Positions 36,821 to 47,300 of a DNA stretch of 64,000 nucleotides are shown here, piece by piece (the first letter of the stretch is position 1; each line of letters begins with the position of its first letter). The DNA is taken from positions 1-64,000 of the forward strand of contig CAIMFH010000190.1 in NCBI GenBank assembly GCA_903840265.1, in the 5' to 3' direction. The position numbers and the translations under genes were made by a program. The notes below the pieces were generated by a model. It was not told where the DNA came from. It saw nothing but the letters and a program-made list of their open reading frames with translations, and did no database searches. The stretch is from an uncultured Schlesneria sp. GTDB taxonomy: Bacteria; Planctomycetota; Planctomycetia; Planctomycetales; Planctomycetaceae.

Positions 36821-39580
36821 TCATCGCCGCCTCACTGGCCACCACAGGTTGAAGTCGATTCTTCTGAGAGCAACGTCGAGAATGAACAGGATCAAAGCGG
36901 CGGTCGCCAAGTAAGGCCACAGGGGCGTCGTGCGCTGGACTGTGCGTGCCACCGAAGCGGCCTCGCGGGCCGAAGTGTTTTTTGAAGCTGTCGAGGACGC
37001 GGGCGCGAACAGGTCTTCGGGAAGCGGGTTAAAGCGTCCGGCCGTCGAATCTGCGAGAGACTTCAGCAGATCGTTGTTCGTAGGATGCAGCCGCAGTTCG
37101 TCTGGATAACCAACGATCAAGCCGCGTGTTTGCTGATGCAGTAAAGTGCCGCCCGCGGTCTTCTGAGTCAGATTGAGGTGATAGGCACCCGACGCTGGCG
37201 TGTCGAATTCGGCGACGTAACGTCCGGGGGCCGTTTGTTTCAGTTCGATTTTCCGTTGACCGAGTTGTGGATCGATAATCGTCGCCTCGGTCGTGGCTTG
37301 ATTCAGAAACTTTCCGGCCGGGTCGATGGCATCCATCGTGACGGTCGCTTTGCGACGATCTTGTTTCACATCGACGATGACTCCTTTCACATCGTTCTTA
37401 CGCATCGACTGCCGGATTACTTGTGCCCAGAACTTGCTGTAACCGGGCCACGTCAACCATTCGGCTCCCCAGCGGCTCTTGGCGTCTGACGTGAAAGCGA
37501 CTGTTGTTCCCAAGCCGTACCGCCACCAGGCCAACAGGGGATCACCTGCCTCAGTTGCCAGGATCAGTTCGCAAGTTGCCTTGGGGCGAGTGACCACATA
37601 GCCGAGCAGAAACGGGGCTGTTTCGAAATCGATATCGGCGAGTACTGGAGTTGGCCGCACGACTTGAGGCACGAATGGCTGTTCATTGATCGCGGACTTG
37701 CTGGCCGTCATGGTCTCTTTGGCGAAGATCTGGGGCAGAGAACTGGGATCGAGTGCTTCGAAGTAACGCCCCTGCCCGATCTTGGCGATTTCCTCCAGCA
37801 GCTTGGAATCACAACCTTCACCAACAGCCACGGTCGAACAGGTGATTCGAGCCGACGCCATGCTTTGCGCAATCCCTTCGAAGTGGCCGGGCGAGGAAAC
37901 TCCGTCCGTCAGCATGATGACATGCTTCAGCTTGGCGGTCGTTCCGACGAGCGTGTTGTAGGCCTCTTCCATTGCCGGGGCCATGGTCGTGCCGCCTCCG
38001 GCTTCGACGCGGCTGATATCGTCGATGATTCGAGCTTTGTTGGCTGCCGACTGCATGTCGCTGACCCAGTAAAAATTACCGTCGAACGCGATCACGCCCA
38101 ATTGATCACGCGGGCCAAGCAATTCGGCGGCACTCTTCGCGGCCTCTTTGGCCATCTCAATCTTCTCGCCACCCATCGATCCCGATTTGTCGATGACCAG
38201 CACCATTCCCAACGATGGCTTCTCTTTTTCTTTTTCGAAGTCGGATCGTACCGGCAGAATTTCTTCGAGGACGGTTTTGTAATAGCCCCCTAACCCGAAC
38301 GATTGATCGCCACCCAGCATCATGAAGCCGCCGCCCAGGTCCTGAACATAAGTGCGGGCCAGTTCCATCTGACGTTGCGACAAGCTGGTGGCCGGAACAT
38401 TAGAGAGGGCTAGCAACTCGTAGTTCTGCAAATCAGCCAGCGTGTCGGGCATCCCTTCAATTGGCCGCACATCCACTTCGATCTCTTCCTGCTGCAACGC
38501 CCAGACAAGTTGTTGAGCAAGCTTGGGATCGCTTTCAATCAGCAGTACGCGGGGTTTACCCGTCGTGAAGACCAGCCCCGATTCCGTGTTGTTGTCGAGC
38601 AGCGTGTCGGTCTTCAATCCGCCGATTTTCACCGTGTATTGAGCAAGTCGCTCGCCCGTGATCGACTGCTGAAATCGAAAGCGGTTCTCGCCTGATTTCA
38701 ACTTACGATTCTCGCTGTGCACCTTGTGGGCTCCGCGAAACACTTCCACCAAGCCTTCGTCTTCGTGATTCGAATTGATGACCACTTCGACATAGAACGG
38801 TTCCCCTTCGCGGACCTGTGCGGGGACTTCGACAGCCGCGACTTGCACTTCGGCATCGTCGCGAACTTTGAGCGGAACGGTGTCGATCGGAATCAACGTG
38901 GAGGACTTTGCGGCCTTCTCTCCCGCACGGGCCAACACGGACTTCGCAACGGATGCAGTTCCCAGTGCGGCTTGAAGTGCATCGCCGATTGTCTGGTTTC
39001 CATCTGTCATGATGACGATGCGCGGAACGTAGTCGGGTGGCATGGCCCCGGCTGCCGAGCGAATTGCAGCCGAGAGGTCCGTCGCATTGCGATCCAATTC
39101 AACTCCCAATGAGTTGGGTGCTGTTGACTCCGCCGCGCTGATTGGCGTTGGTAGTGCAAGCTTGGGACGTTCTTGCGAGAGTGATCCCGTCTGAGCGGCA
39201 AAAGGGAGGAACATCACCTTGTGAGTGCCACCCTGCCCTTCGGCGAAGGCTTTATCCAAATACTCATCGACTTGAGACTTTCGATCGGCGTCGGCTTTCT
39301 CGTTCGCGGTGGGATCCACTTCTTCCTCGGCAACGCTCAGACTTTGATCGATCGCGACGATGACAAATTGCTGAGTTGTCGGCCGCAGCAGCGTCATTCC
39401 GCTGAGCGCCAATGCCAGCAGCGAGACGATCACGCAGCGGGTCAGCAGCGACACCAGCAACTGACGAGGCGGGAAGTCAGACAGCGACCGGCGGAAGTAC
39501 CATACCAACAGCGGTACGACCATCAGCAGCGTGGCAATCCACCACGGATGGATCAATTCCAGTGATAACGATTCGAGCAT
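36821..39580 (-). CDS. VWA-domain membrane protein (glutamine-amidotransferase-like/VWA type)
   Basis: N- and C-terminal TM segments; MVLVIDKSGSMGGEKIEMAKEAAKSAAELLGPRDQLGVIAFD (MIDAS DxSxS); HVIMLTDGVSS. Confidence 0.88.
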   Translation of the reverse strand: MLESLSLELIHPWWIATLLMVVPLLVWYFRRSLSDFPPRQLLVSLLTRCVIVSLLALALSGMTLLRPTTQQFVIVAIDQSLSVAEEEVDPTANEKADADRKSQVDEYLDKAFAEGQGGTHKVMFLPFAAQTGSLSQERPKLALPTPISAAESTAPNSLGVELDRNATDLSAAIRSAAGAMPPDYVPRIVIMTDGNQTIGDALQAALGTASVAKSVLARAGEKAAKSSTLIPIDTVPLKVRDDAEVQVAAVEVPAQVREGEPFYVEVVINSNHEDEGLVEVFRGAHKVHSENRKLKSGENRFRFQQSITGERLAQYTVKIGGLKTDTLLDNNTESGLVFTTGKPRVLLIESDPKLAQQLVWALQQEEIEVDVRPIEGMPDTLADLQNYELLALSNVPATSLSQRQMELARTYVQDLGGGFMMLGGDQSFGLGGYYKTVLEEILPVRSDFEKEKEKPSLGMVLVIDKSGSMGGEKIEMAKEAAKSAAELLGPRDQLGVIAFDGNFYWVSDMQSAANKARIIDDISRVEAGGGTTMAPAMEEAYNTLVGTTAKLKHVIMLTDGVSSPGHFEGIAQSMASARITCSTVAVGEGCDSKLLEEIAKIGQGRYFEALDPSSLPQIFAKETMTASKSAINEQPFVPQVVRPTPVLADIDFETAPFLLGYVVTRPKATCELILATEAGDPLLAWWRYGLGTTVAFTSDAKSRWGAEWLTWPGYSKFWAQVIRQSMRKNDVKGVIVDVKQDRRKATVTMDAIDPAGKFLNQATTEATIIDPQLGQRKIELKQTAPGRYVAEFDTPASGAYHLNLTQKTAGGTLLHQQTRGLIVGYPDELRLHPTNNDLLKSLADSTAGRFNPLPEDLFAPASSTASKNTSAREAASVARTVQRTTPLWPYLATAALILFILDVALRRIDFNLWWPVRRR

Positions 39581-39616
39581 AAAAACGTCTCGTGTCAGGG
39601 ACAATTCCCGTGAGCG

Positions 39617-41623
39617 CTAACTGATAACTCGTCGCTGGTACATCACCCATTCGAGCGTCGTCAAAACCAATCCCGTCAGCAGTAACCAGAACCAGACAGG
39701 TCGCGAACCGAGGCCCGCCAGGACAGGCGAGGTCGTGACGGTATTCGCAAGGAGTTCTTCAGGCGGGCGAATATCTGACTCGGTGGCGTTTGCGAGATTG
39801 CAGGCAATCTCCAAAAGGGGCGATTCGTCTGCCTGTGTTTTGTCACTTATCTTTGGTGCGGTGGCCTTACCAGAATCTGCCAATCCCGGATCTTCAATAA
39901 TGCTCCAGACACCGCAATGGTCGAGGGGGCCGATCGTCATCCGTTCGATTGCTGGCAGCGGCTTGAGTTCGCCAGCGGGACTCTTCAACAGTAGCGATGC
40001 GCTTTTGGCGGGACGAGCAAAATCGCTGCTGGAAATCGTCGCCAATGATCCCGCGGCTAGCGATTCTCGCAAATCCTGTTTGTTTCCAGCGAACCAGTGC
40101 AGCGCGTTGGCCACGGTGATCGGGAACGCCGTTCGAAGCGGCAGATCTCCCTTATCGAGGTTCACCGTCAGCACCAGCACGCGACCTTCGGGACGATTGA
40201 CTGCGAAGAACAGAGGCTCCTTCGTCACCGCTTCAGCCAAGATCAGCGTCTGCTCAGGAAGGATTGGGGTCAATGCTCGCGCTTCGGGCATCAAGACATT
40301 GTCCATGCGGACGTGCGACATCAGCGGGCTGTCCTTGTCCTGCTTTGTCACGATCGGATTGGCGATCTGCTCACCAATGGCGAACAAATCCGTGGCGTTG
40401 GCGGGATCGATCACGAATACTTGGCCTGCAGGAAGCTTCTCCGGAGCCACACGGTGATAGACCACAACGGTGCCAGCAGGAACTGTGGCGGGAGCTTCAG
40501 CAACCACGGTCAGCTTTACGAGCGGATTGACTTCGAAGACTTTTTGCAGAAACAGATTGCCTGACGTGACGAGCAACACGGGTTGAATTTCACGTCGAGG
40601 CAACACAGCAGATGCCGTGTTGTCGGCAGCCAAGGCATCGTCATGCTTCAATGTTGCCAGCAGACGGCCCCCCGAAGCGGATGTCTTTTCGAAGACCTGA
40701 CTCCACTTGCCGCCGGCGTCCAACTTCAAGGGAACGACGTCGATCGGTTCATCGTTCAAGTCAACTTCGAACCGACATTCGACCGGTTGATCGGAGGCGT
40801 TGGTGACCTCCGCGAGGATTTCATAACCTAGCGGATCAACCAGGCTGCGACGAACCTGGAATTGAGTGATCCCCAAATTGGCGGCTCGAGTTCCGATGAT
40901 CTGCAGCTTGACCGGAGCTTGGGCGGTGGAGTTAGTTGTTGGAGACGTCGCCAGTGTGTCAGTTGTGCCAGGGGGCTCATGCCCCCCGCTCGGAGGAGCA
41001 AGAACGGAACTCAACTCTTCCACGCCGCTGAATCGACCGTCGGAGAAAACAACCACTTCCTGCTGCTTGCCGTCCTGCCGTTCACCCAGCAATCGGCGAG
41101 CCAGTGCCACAGCATCAGCAACCTGAGATGGCCCATCAGTCGTTGTCAGAGATTGAACGGCACTGCTGACCGTCTTCTGGCGAGACGTGAATCCAACAAT
41201 CACTTGAGGCTGTATTCCTGCAGCGACAAGAGCGAACTCATCGCGATGTCGCATCCCAGCGATCCATTGTTCCGCCTGCCGTTTGGCCTCAGCGAGACGA
41301 GTCGGTTTGACATCCGTTGCGTTCATACTCGCCGAGTTATCGACGACAATGACGATGCGCCGAGCCGAACGGGCTTCCCAGAAGAAGTAGGGATCGGCGA
41401 CCGCAAATGCCAACAGAGCCAACATGGCCAGTTGCAACAACAGCGAAACCAAATGCCGCAACCGCTGCCAGATCGAACGCGGGTTCTGCTCTTCGAGCAC
41501 CTGCGTCCAGAACATGACGGTCGACACCGGAAGGCGCCGTAATCGGATCTTCAAGATGTAGAAGATGACGATCGGCACACCAAGCAGCAGCCACAACAAT
41601 GAACCAGGAGATTCAAAAAACAT
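39617..41623 (-). CDS. BatA/aerotolerance-N-terminal VWA membrane protein
   Basis: MFFESPGSLLWLLLGVPIVIFYILKIRLRRLPVSTVMFW...RIVIVVDNSASMNATDVKPTRLAEAKRQAEQWI. Confidence 0.88.
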   Translation of the reverse strand: MFFESPGSLLWLLLGVPIVIFYILKIRLRRLPVSTVMFWTQVLEEQNPRSIWQRLRHLVSLLLQLAMLALLAFAVADPYFFWEARSARRIVIVVDNSASMNATDVKPTRLAEAKRQAEQWIAGMRHRDEFALVAAGIQPQVIVGFTSRQKTVSSAVQSLTTTDGPSQVADAVALARRLLGERQDGKQQEVVVFSDGRFSGVEELSSVLAPPSGGHEPPGTTDTLATSPTTNSTAQAPVKLQIIGTRAANLGITQFQVRRSLVDPLGYEILAEVTNASDQPVECRFEVDLNDEPIDVVPLKLDAGGKWSQVFEKTSASGGRLLATLKHDDALAADNTASAVLPRREIQPVLLVTSGNLFLQKVFEVNPLVKLTVVAEAPATVPAGTVVVYHRVAPEKLPAGQVFVIDPANATDLFAIGEQIANPIVTKQDKDSPLMSHVRMDNVLMPEARALTPILPEQTLILAEAVTKEPLFFAVNRPEGRVLVLTVNLDKGDLPLRTAFPITVANALHWFAGNKQDLRESLAAGSLATISSSDFARPAKSASLLLKSPAGELKPLPAIERMTIGPLDHCGVWSIIEDPGLADSGKATAPKISDKTQADESPLLEIACNLANATESDIRPPEELLANTVTTSPVLAGLGSRPVWFWLLLTGLVLTTLEWVMYQRRVIS

Positions 41624-41636
41624 AGTGATTGAGATG

Positions 41637-41689
41637 AAAGATGAAAGTGACGAGTAACGAGGTAAAACAAAAAGATGAAAGTGACGAGT
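41637..41689. repeat. Left boundary: two 19-bp direct repeats aaagatgaaagtgacgagt
   Basis: Perfect copies at 41637-41655 and 41671-41689. Confidence 0.9.
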
Positions 41690-41708
41690 GAAGAACGCGC
41701 AACAGTTG

Positions 41709-42086
41709 TCAGGTTTTACGTCTGGCGTTGACGGCAGTCCTTAGGCCACCAATGATCCGACTGATTTCGTCGGCAAGCGTCATTAGTCGTTGAAACTCCT
41801 CCGATTCGAGATAGCCCACATCGAGCGCGACATACAGCTGAGACCGGACTTCAGCGTTGGAACCTTTGGCAATACTCAAGAATCGATGGAAGTCACCCGG
41901 ATTGCTTCGTTCGTGGCCCTCTGCAATGTTTGACATTACCGACACCGCTGCCCTGCGGATCTGGTCCCGAAGTCCAAAATCACGCGCGAACGATCCGACG
42001 TTAGATGCAATATAGATCTCTCGTGTAAGAACACGCGTTTTCTGCCAAGCAATCAGGTCTTCAAAACGGGACGCTCTCTCACTCAC
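41709..42086 (-). CDS. Four helix bundle protein (S23 / 23S rRNA intervening-sequence family)
   Basis: [22 protein letters not shown]...[57 protein letters not shown] is the classic S23/IVP signature; GTG start at 42086. Confidence 0.93.
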   Translation of the reverse strand: MSERASRFEDLIAWQKTRVLTREIYIASNVGSFARDFGLRDQIRRAAVSVMSNIAEGHERSNPGDFHRFLSIAKGSNAEVRSQLYVALDVGYLESEEFQRLMTLADEISRIIGGLRTAVNARRKT

Positions 42087-42105
42087 TGCTTCTTAACCTT
42101 CTTCC

Positions 42106-42136
42106 CTCGTTACTTTCATCTCGTCACTTTCATCTT
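42106..42136. repeat. Right boundary: tandem ctcgt[t/c]actttcatc repeats, inverted relative to the left boundary
   Basis: ctcgttactttcatc (42106-42120) and ctcgtcactttcatctt (42120-42136). The latter is the exact reverse complement of aagatgaaagtgacgag in both left copies. Confidence 0.9.
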
Positions 42137-42141
42137 GCCTC

Positions 42142-43053
42142 TCAACTCACTGCGCCTGCGGTTCGCATCATTCGTAAGATCAGATCTTCAAAGTCAACTT
42201 CGTTAGTGGTCTGGGTACATCCCAAGCCGTATTTCTTGCCGTACCCCGCGACGCCCGCTTGGAAGCTATCGAAGACCTTGCGGTACTCTCGCAGGGCTCG
42301 TTCGGTGATTGTCACTTTGCGTACCGAGTCGGTTTCTGCGTCGACCAGTTCGATCTCACCAAGCATTTGGGGCCGCGCTTCAGCGGGATCGTGGATCTGA
42401 ACCAGATGCGGTTCGTAGGTGCGATGCCTGAGGAGATCGAGACCGCGCTCGTAGCCGTTCGGATCAAACAGATCACTGATGACAACGGCCAGGCCGCGAC
42501 GTTGTGGCCGGAGGACAAAGCTGTTGACGATGCGACCGAGATTCGTGTCGGTTCCCTGCGGTTCGAGTTTCTCTAGAAAGCGAAGCAGGGACAGGATGCG
42601 GTCTTTGCCGCGAGTCAGCGGGAAATCGGCGATGATTTCCTGCGAGTAGGCGATGATGCCGATGCGATCGAGATTTGACAGGGCGATATAAGCCAAGGCC
42701 GCAGTCACTTGGCGAGCCAGATCAAACTTGGGTGGATTGCCAAACCCCATACTGCGCGAGCAATCGATCAAAAAGTAAACGTGCAAGTCTTCTTCTTCCT
42801 GAAATCGCTTCAGCAGCAGATCGCCATGTCGAGCGTACACGTTCCAGTCCAGATGCCGGAAATCGTCGCCGGGGGCGTATTCGCGGTGGTCGGCGAATTC
42901 GATGCCGCCGCCCATCTGCTTCGTCCGCCGTTGAGCCAGAATGGATCCGCGGAAAACCCGACGCGATATCAGGGACAGGTATTCGAGCTTCTTCAGGAAA
43001 TCGCCGTCGAACAGCATGCTTCTGTGACCTCGCGACGAGTAGTCAGGATTCAC
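42142..43053 (-). CDS. DUF58 domain-containing protein
   Basis: RRVFRGSILAQRRTKQMGGGIEFADHREYAPGDDFRHLDWNVYARHGDLLLKRFQEEEDLHVYFLIDCSRSM. Confidence 0.93.
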   Translation of the reverse strand: MNPDYSSRGHRSMLFDGDFLKKLEYLSLISRRVFRGSILAQRRTKQMGGGIEFADHREYAPGDDFRHLDWNVYARHGDLLLKRFQEEEDLHVYFLIDCSRSMGFGNPPKFDLARQVTAALAYIALSNLDRIGIIAYSQEIIADFPLTRGKDRILSLLRFLEKLEPQGTDTNLGRIVNSFVLRPQRRGLAVVISDLFDPNGYERGLDLLRHRTYEPHLVQIHDPAEARPQMLGEIELVDAETDSVRKVTITERALREYRKVFDSFQAGVAGYGKKYGLGCTQTTNEVDFEDLILRMMRTAGAVS

Positions 43054-43062
43054 GACTTCTCA

Positions 43063-44055
43063 CTAGGCCTGTACGGCCTTCAAAATCCCCTCAACAACGG
43101 TATCGGTTTGGATGCCTTCGGCCTGACCCTCGAAGTTCAGGATGATGCGATGTCGCAGCACTCCTAACGCGACCGCCTTGAGGTCGTCTCGGGCGACATG
43201 ATAGCGTCCGTCGAGGATCGCCAGAATTTTTGCGGCGAGGATCATCGCTTGAGCACCGCGAGGGCTGCTGCCATATCTCACATATTTCCGCGTGATCTCG
43301 GGAGCCGTCGCATGATCGGGGTGAGTCGCCAGAACGAGTGAGATGCCATAGCGACGGACGTCGTCCGCAATGGGAATCTGTCGGGCCAGTTGCGACATTG
43401 CCAAGGCACGCTCACCTGCCAAGACGGGTTGAGCTCGTGGCGTCTTGGCTTCGGTGGTTCGGTCAAGGATCAGTTCCAACTGTTCGAGCGTCGGGAATTT
43501 GACGATCAGCTTATTGAAGAACCGGTCTAGCTGGGCTTCTGGCAGCGGATAGGTACCTTCCATTTCCAGCGGGTTCTGCGTCGCCAGCACGAAGAATGGT
43601 TCAGGCAGCTTGAACGTCTGGCCGGCGATGGTGACCGTGTGTTCCTGCATGGCTTCCAACAAAGCCGACTGCGTTTTTGGTGTCGCGCGATTGATTTCGT
43701 CGGCCAGCAGAATGTTGGTGAAGATCGGGCCCTGCTGGAATTCGAATTTCTTCTGCTTGTCGGGCGTCTCCAACACGACGTTCGTGCCCAGCAAATCGGC
43801 GGGCATCAGGTCGGGGGTGAATTGCACGCGATTGAACTTCAGGTGCAGGGCATCGGCCAATGTCCGGACCAGCATCGTCTTGCCCAGGCCCGGAACGCCT
43901 TCCAACAACACATGCCCGCCGCCGATCAAGCAGGTCAGCGTCGCCTGTACGATGTCGTCGTTGCCGACGATCACCTTGCCAATTTCGTCGCGAAGAGTTT
44001 TGAAATCGGCCCGGAACTGATCGCACAGTTGCTGCGTCTCGGCTGTCGTCGACAT
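43063..44055 (-). CDS. MoxR family AAA ATPase
   Basis: GGHVLLEGVPGLGKTMLVRTLADALHLKFNRVQFTPDLMPADLLGT...LLADEINRATPKTQSALLEAMQEHTVTI...ATQNPLEMEGTYPLPEAQLDRF. Confidence 0.95.
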   Translation of the reverse strand: MSTTAETQQLCDQFRADFKTLRDEIGKVIVGNDDIVQATLTCLIGGGHVLLEGVPGLGKTMLVRTLADALHLKFNRVQFTPDLMPADLLGTNVVLETPDKQKKFEFQQGPIFTNILLADEINRATPKTQSALLEAMQEHTVTIAGQTFKLPEPFFVLATQNPLEMEGTYPLPEAQLDRFFNKLIVKFPTLEQLELILDRTTEAKTPRAQPVLAGERALAMSQLARQIPIADDVRRYGISLVLATHPDHATAPEITRKYVRYGSSPRGAQAMILAAKILAILDGRYHVARDDLKAVALGVLRHRIILNFEGQAEGIQTDTVVEGILKAVQA

Positions 44056-44381
44056 GCGTTGAAACTCCGGTGACTTAGTGAGCCGCTCTGGATGATGCCC
44101 GAGCGGTGAATCGACACTGATGGGACTGAAGATGTTTGTTCAACGAGGTTCGCGAGATTCTGTCGCTGCACGCTTCCCAACGCAAGCGGATCAAGACAGA
44201 ATGCCTGACGCATGTCGCCGCACGATCGCGGCCAATCCGAGGGGGATAACGCCCGGTTCATTCCCGATGACGCGGAGCGTCGTCCACAATTCAATCCTTT
44301 CGATCGTAGATATCACTACCGACTTCAGGCCGAACCCAGACGGGTTGCTGGCCTTTTCTAAAAGCATCCGGAGTTCCTCCC

Positions 44382-47300
44382 ATGGTGTTCCTTCCCACTC
44401 GACCGCGAACGTGGATGGTTCTGGCTTGGACGTTCAGTCTGGCGTATTCGTTCCCGGTGATCGGTCAAGAAGCCGACCCCGAGGAAGTACAGGCGGTGAC
44501 GACGAACTCGAAGTTCGTGACGGTCCTGGAAAAGAATCCTCGCCGCGGCACGGCCCTCGACAAGGTCTATGGCTTCCATGTCGAACGCGGGACGCTGGAC
44601 GGTTTTATTAAGACTTATCGCGAAAAAGCAGCGGCAGCCCAGGGAGCCGCCGCCTCGTCGTCATGGATGATCGTTGGCTTGATGGAATCGCTGCGCGGTC
44701 AAGATGCCGCATCGGTCGAAGCGTTCAGCAAGGCCGAGGAACTGGACGACAAGAACTATCTTTCGCCGTACTACCTGGGACAAGCATTGGTTCTAGTCGG
44801 GCAACCCGACAAAGCCGCCGAGGCACTCGAACGAGCCATTCAGCGTAAACCGGCACCGGCCGATCAACTGGAAGTGTTCCAAGCGCTTGGCCGGGTTTAC
44901 CAGCGAGCCCAAAAAAATGACAAAGCGCTCGAAGTCTGGAATCGGTTGGAAAAGCAATTCCCCAATGACGCACGTGTGCAGGAGCAGATCGCCACGACGT
45001 TGTTGGAAGAGAACGAATTCACCGCTGCGTTGCCACGGTTTGAGAATCTGGCCAAGACATCCAAAGATAAATATCGTCAGTCACAGTTCCAGATGGAAGC
45101 GTCTGAGATCAAAGTTCGCTTGGGCAAGTCGGACGAAGCGATCAAGGAATTCGAGAAGCTCCTTGGACAATTGAATCCCGACAACTGGCTGTTCCGCGAA
45201 GTTCGGCGGCGAATCGAAAACGTCTACCTGCGGACCGACGACCAGGCGGGGTTGATCGGTTACTACGAAGCGTGGACAAAAAAGAATCCTGAAGATTTGG
45301 AAGCGATCTCGCGATTGGCTCGACTGCTGGCGGGTCTGGGTCGCGGTGCGGAAGCCCAGTCCTGGCTCGAAAAGGGATTGAAGTCGGCTCCTTCACGAAA
45401 GGAACTGCGAAACGCCTTGATCGCGCAATTGGTGTACGAACAGAAGTTTCCCGAAGCGATCGTGCAGTATGAGCAACTCGATAAGTACGAACCAAATAAT
45501 CCTGACACGCTGCGGGACTGGGGCCGCCTGATTCTGAAAGATACGAAACGCGACGAGGCAACTCGAAAGAAAGATGCCGGGACCGTCTGGCGTCGACTGA
45601 CAACCGCCAAGCCCAAAGATCCGCTGATCGCTTCGCAAGTCGCCGAACTATTTCGTCATGCCGAAATGATCGACGACGCATTGGCCCTTTATCGCAAGTC
45701 GATTGAGTTGTCCCCGGAATCGGCCCAGTACAAGGAATATTTGGGCGAGTATTTTCACTCGCTGCAGCGCAAAGACGAAGCGATGGCAACTTGGCGGCAG
45801 ATGGCCGAGGGGAAGGCCAAGACGGCCGCGAATCTGGCGCGTCTCGCGGAAGTTCTCGCGGGATTTGGCTACCTCGGTGAAGCGGTCGACGCGAACGCCG
45901 AAGCCTGCAAGCTGGACCCCAAGGAGATCAACCTGCAGATCAAGCAAGCGGATCTGCTGTCTCAAGCGGAAAAGCATGACGAATCGCTCAAGCAATTAGC
46001 GGTCGTCCAGAAGCTGGCGGCCAATGATGAAGAGCGCGAAGCATGGCTGCAGCGCGAGTTGAAGGAACTTCAAACGCTGGAACAACTGAAGGATCACATC
46101 GCGGCGGCCCGGATGGAGCTCGAGGCCCTCCCTGCCCCGGCATCTGACAAGGAAAAAGCGGCACGGTCAGAGAAGTGGTTCTGGCTGGCTCGGGCCCATG
46201 AAGCCGAACGTCAGTTGAAAGAGGCCGCGGAAGCGGTTTCGAAAGCGGCTGATTTGGCGCCGCAATCAGTTCCAATCCTGATGTCAACGGCTCGGATTCT
46301 TGAAGCACAACAGAATCTGCTGGCGGCCGTTGAGACTAACACCAAGCTCGCCGCGATCGATCGTCGCTACCGGACGGAGTACTTGAAGAAGGTGGCTCAA
46401 CTGGAAGTCCAGTTGGGTCGACGCGAGAAAGCGATCCAGGCGGGTCGTGATGTTCTGGCCGCTGCGCCCGGCAATCCCGAACTGTATGAATTCTTCTCGC
46501 AGCTTTGTTTCCAGCTGGGAGAAAACGAGGAAGGGCTGCAGGCCTTGCGGCGGTCTGTTCGCGTGAACCCAACCGAGCCCAAGGGCTTGCTGCTGCTGGC
46601 ATCGGCGCTGGGTGAACAGTTTCGCACAGGCGAATCGATCGAACTGTATTGGCGAGCCTTCGACAAAGCCAACAACTTGGAAGACCGCCTGTCGGTCGTG
46701 CCGCGGCTGACGGAGTTGTACCTGCAAACAAATCAATTCGACCGATTGCTGGAACGATTGGAGAATCGCCGTCGCGAGCCGAACCAACAGCGGGAAATGA
46801 CCATTTGTATCGCGCAGGCTTACCAATCAGCGGGTGACGACGGAAACGCGCGACAGGAGTTGGAAAAGCTGCTGACCGAAGACACGCGAGACACGCAGTT
46901 GTTGCAGCAACTGGTGAAGCTCTGCGAACAGGACGGCGATCTGGAAGCGGCGATCCGCTTCCAGCATCAGATGACCAAGATCGCTCCCGGCAAGGAAGGG
47001 ACGATGCGTCTGGCCCAGTTGCTGATGAAATCGGGTGATTCCGAAGAGGCGACGGCCTTGCTGACGCGAGCAACCGCCGACGAGAAGGATCCCGAACAAC
47101 TGATTAAGTCGGTCGACTCGCTGTTGACTCAGAAGAACTACGATCAGGTGCTGGGCATTCTCGAGCGGCTGGTTCGCGACCAACCCAAGAACTGGGAACT
47201 GCTGTATCGCCAGGGGGTCGCCCTCGCGTCGACGAAACCCGAAGAAGCAACACGTCGATTTGAAACCATTCTGGCGATGAACATCAATGATGATGAACAG

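Noticed and set aside
41709-42086. Diversity-generating retroelement (S23 is related to Avd)
   Set aside because: No reverse transcriptase ORF and no template/variable repeat pair seen in the window.
41637-42136. CRISPR-like direct repeats (GATGAAAGTGACGAG)
   Set aside because: Only two copies per side, opposite orientation on the two sides, no spacer array and no cas genes.
36821-44055. MoxR/DUF58/BatA/VWA cluster as a new defence system
   Set aside because: This gene set is a widespread envelope/aerotolerance-type operon in planctomycetes and other bacteria; only the embedded S23 cassette is unusual.
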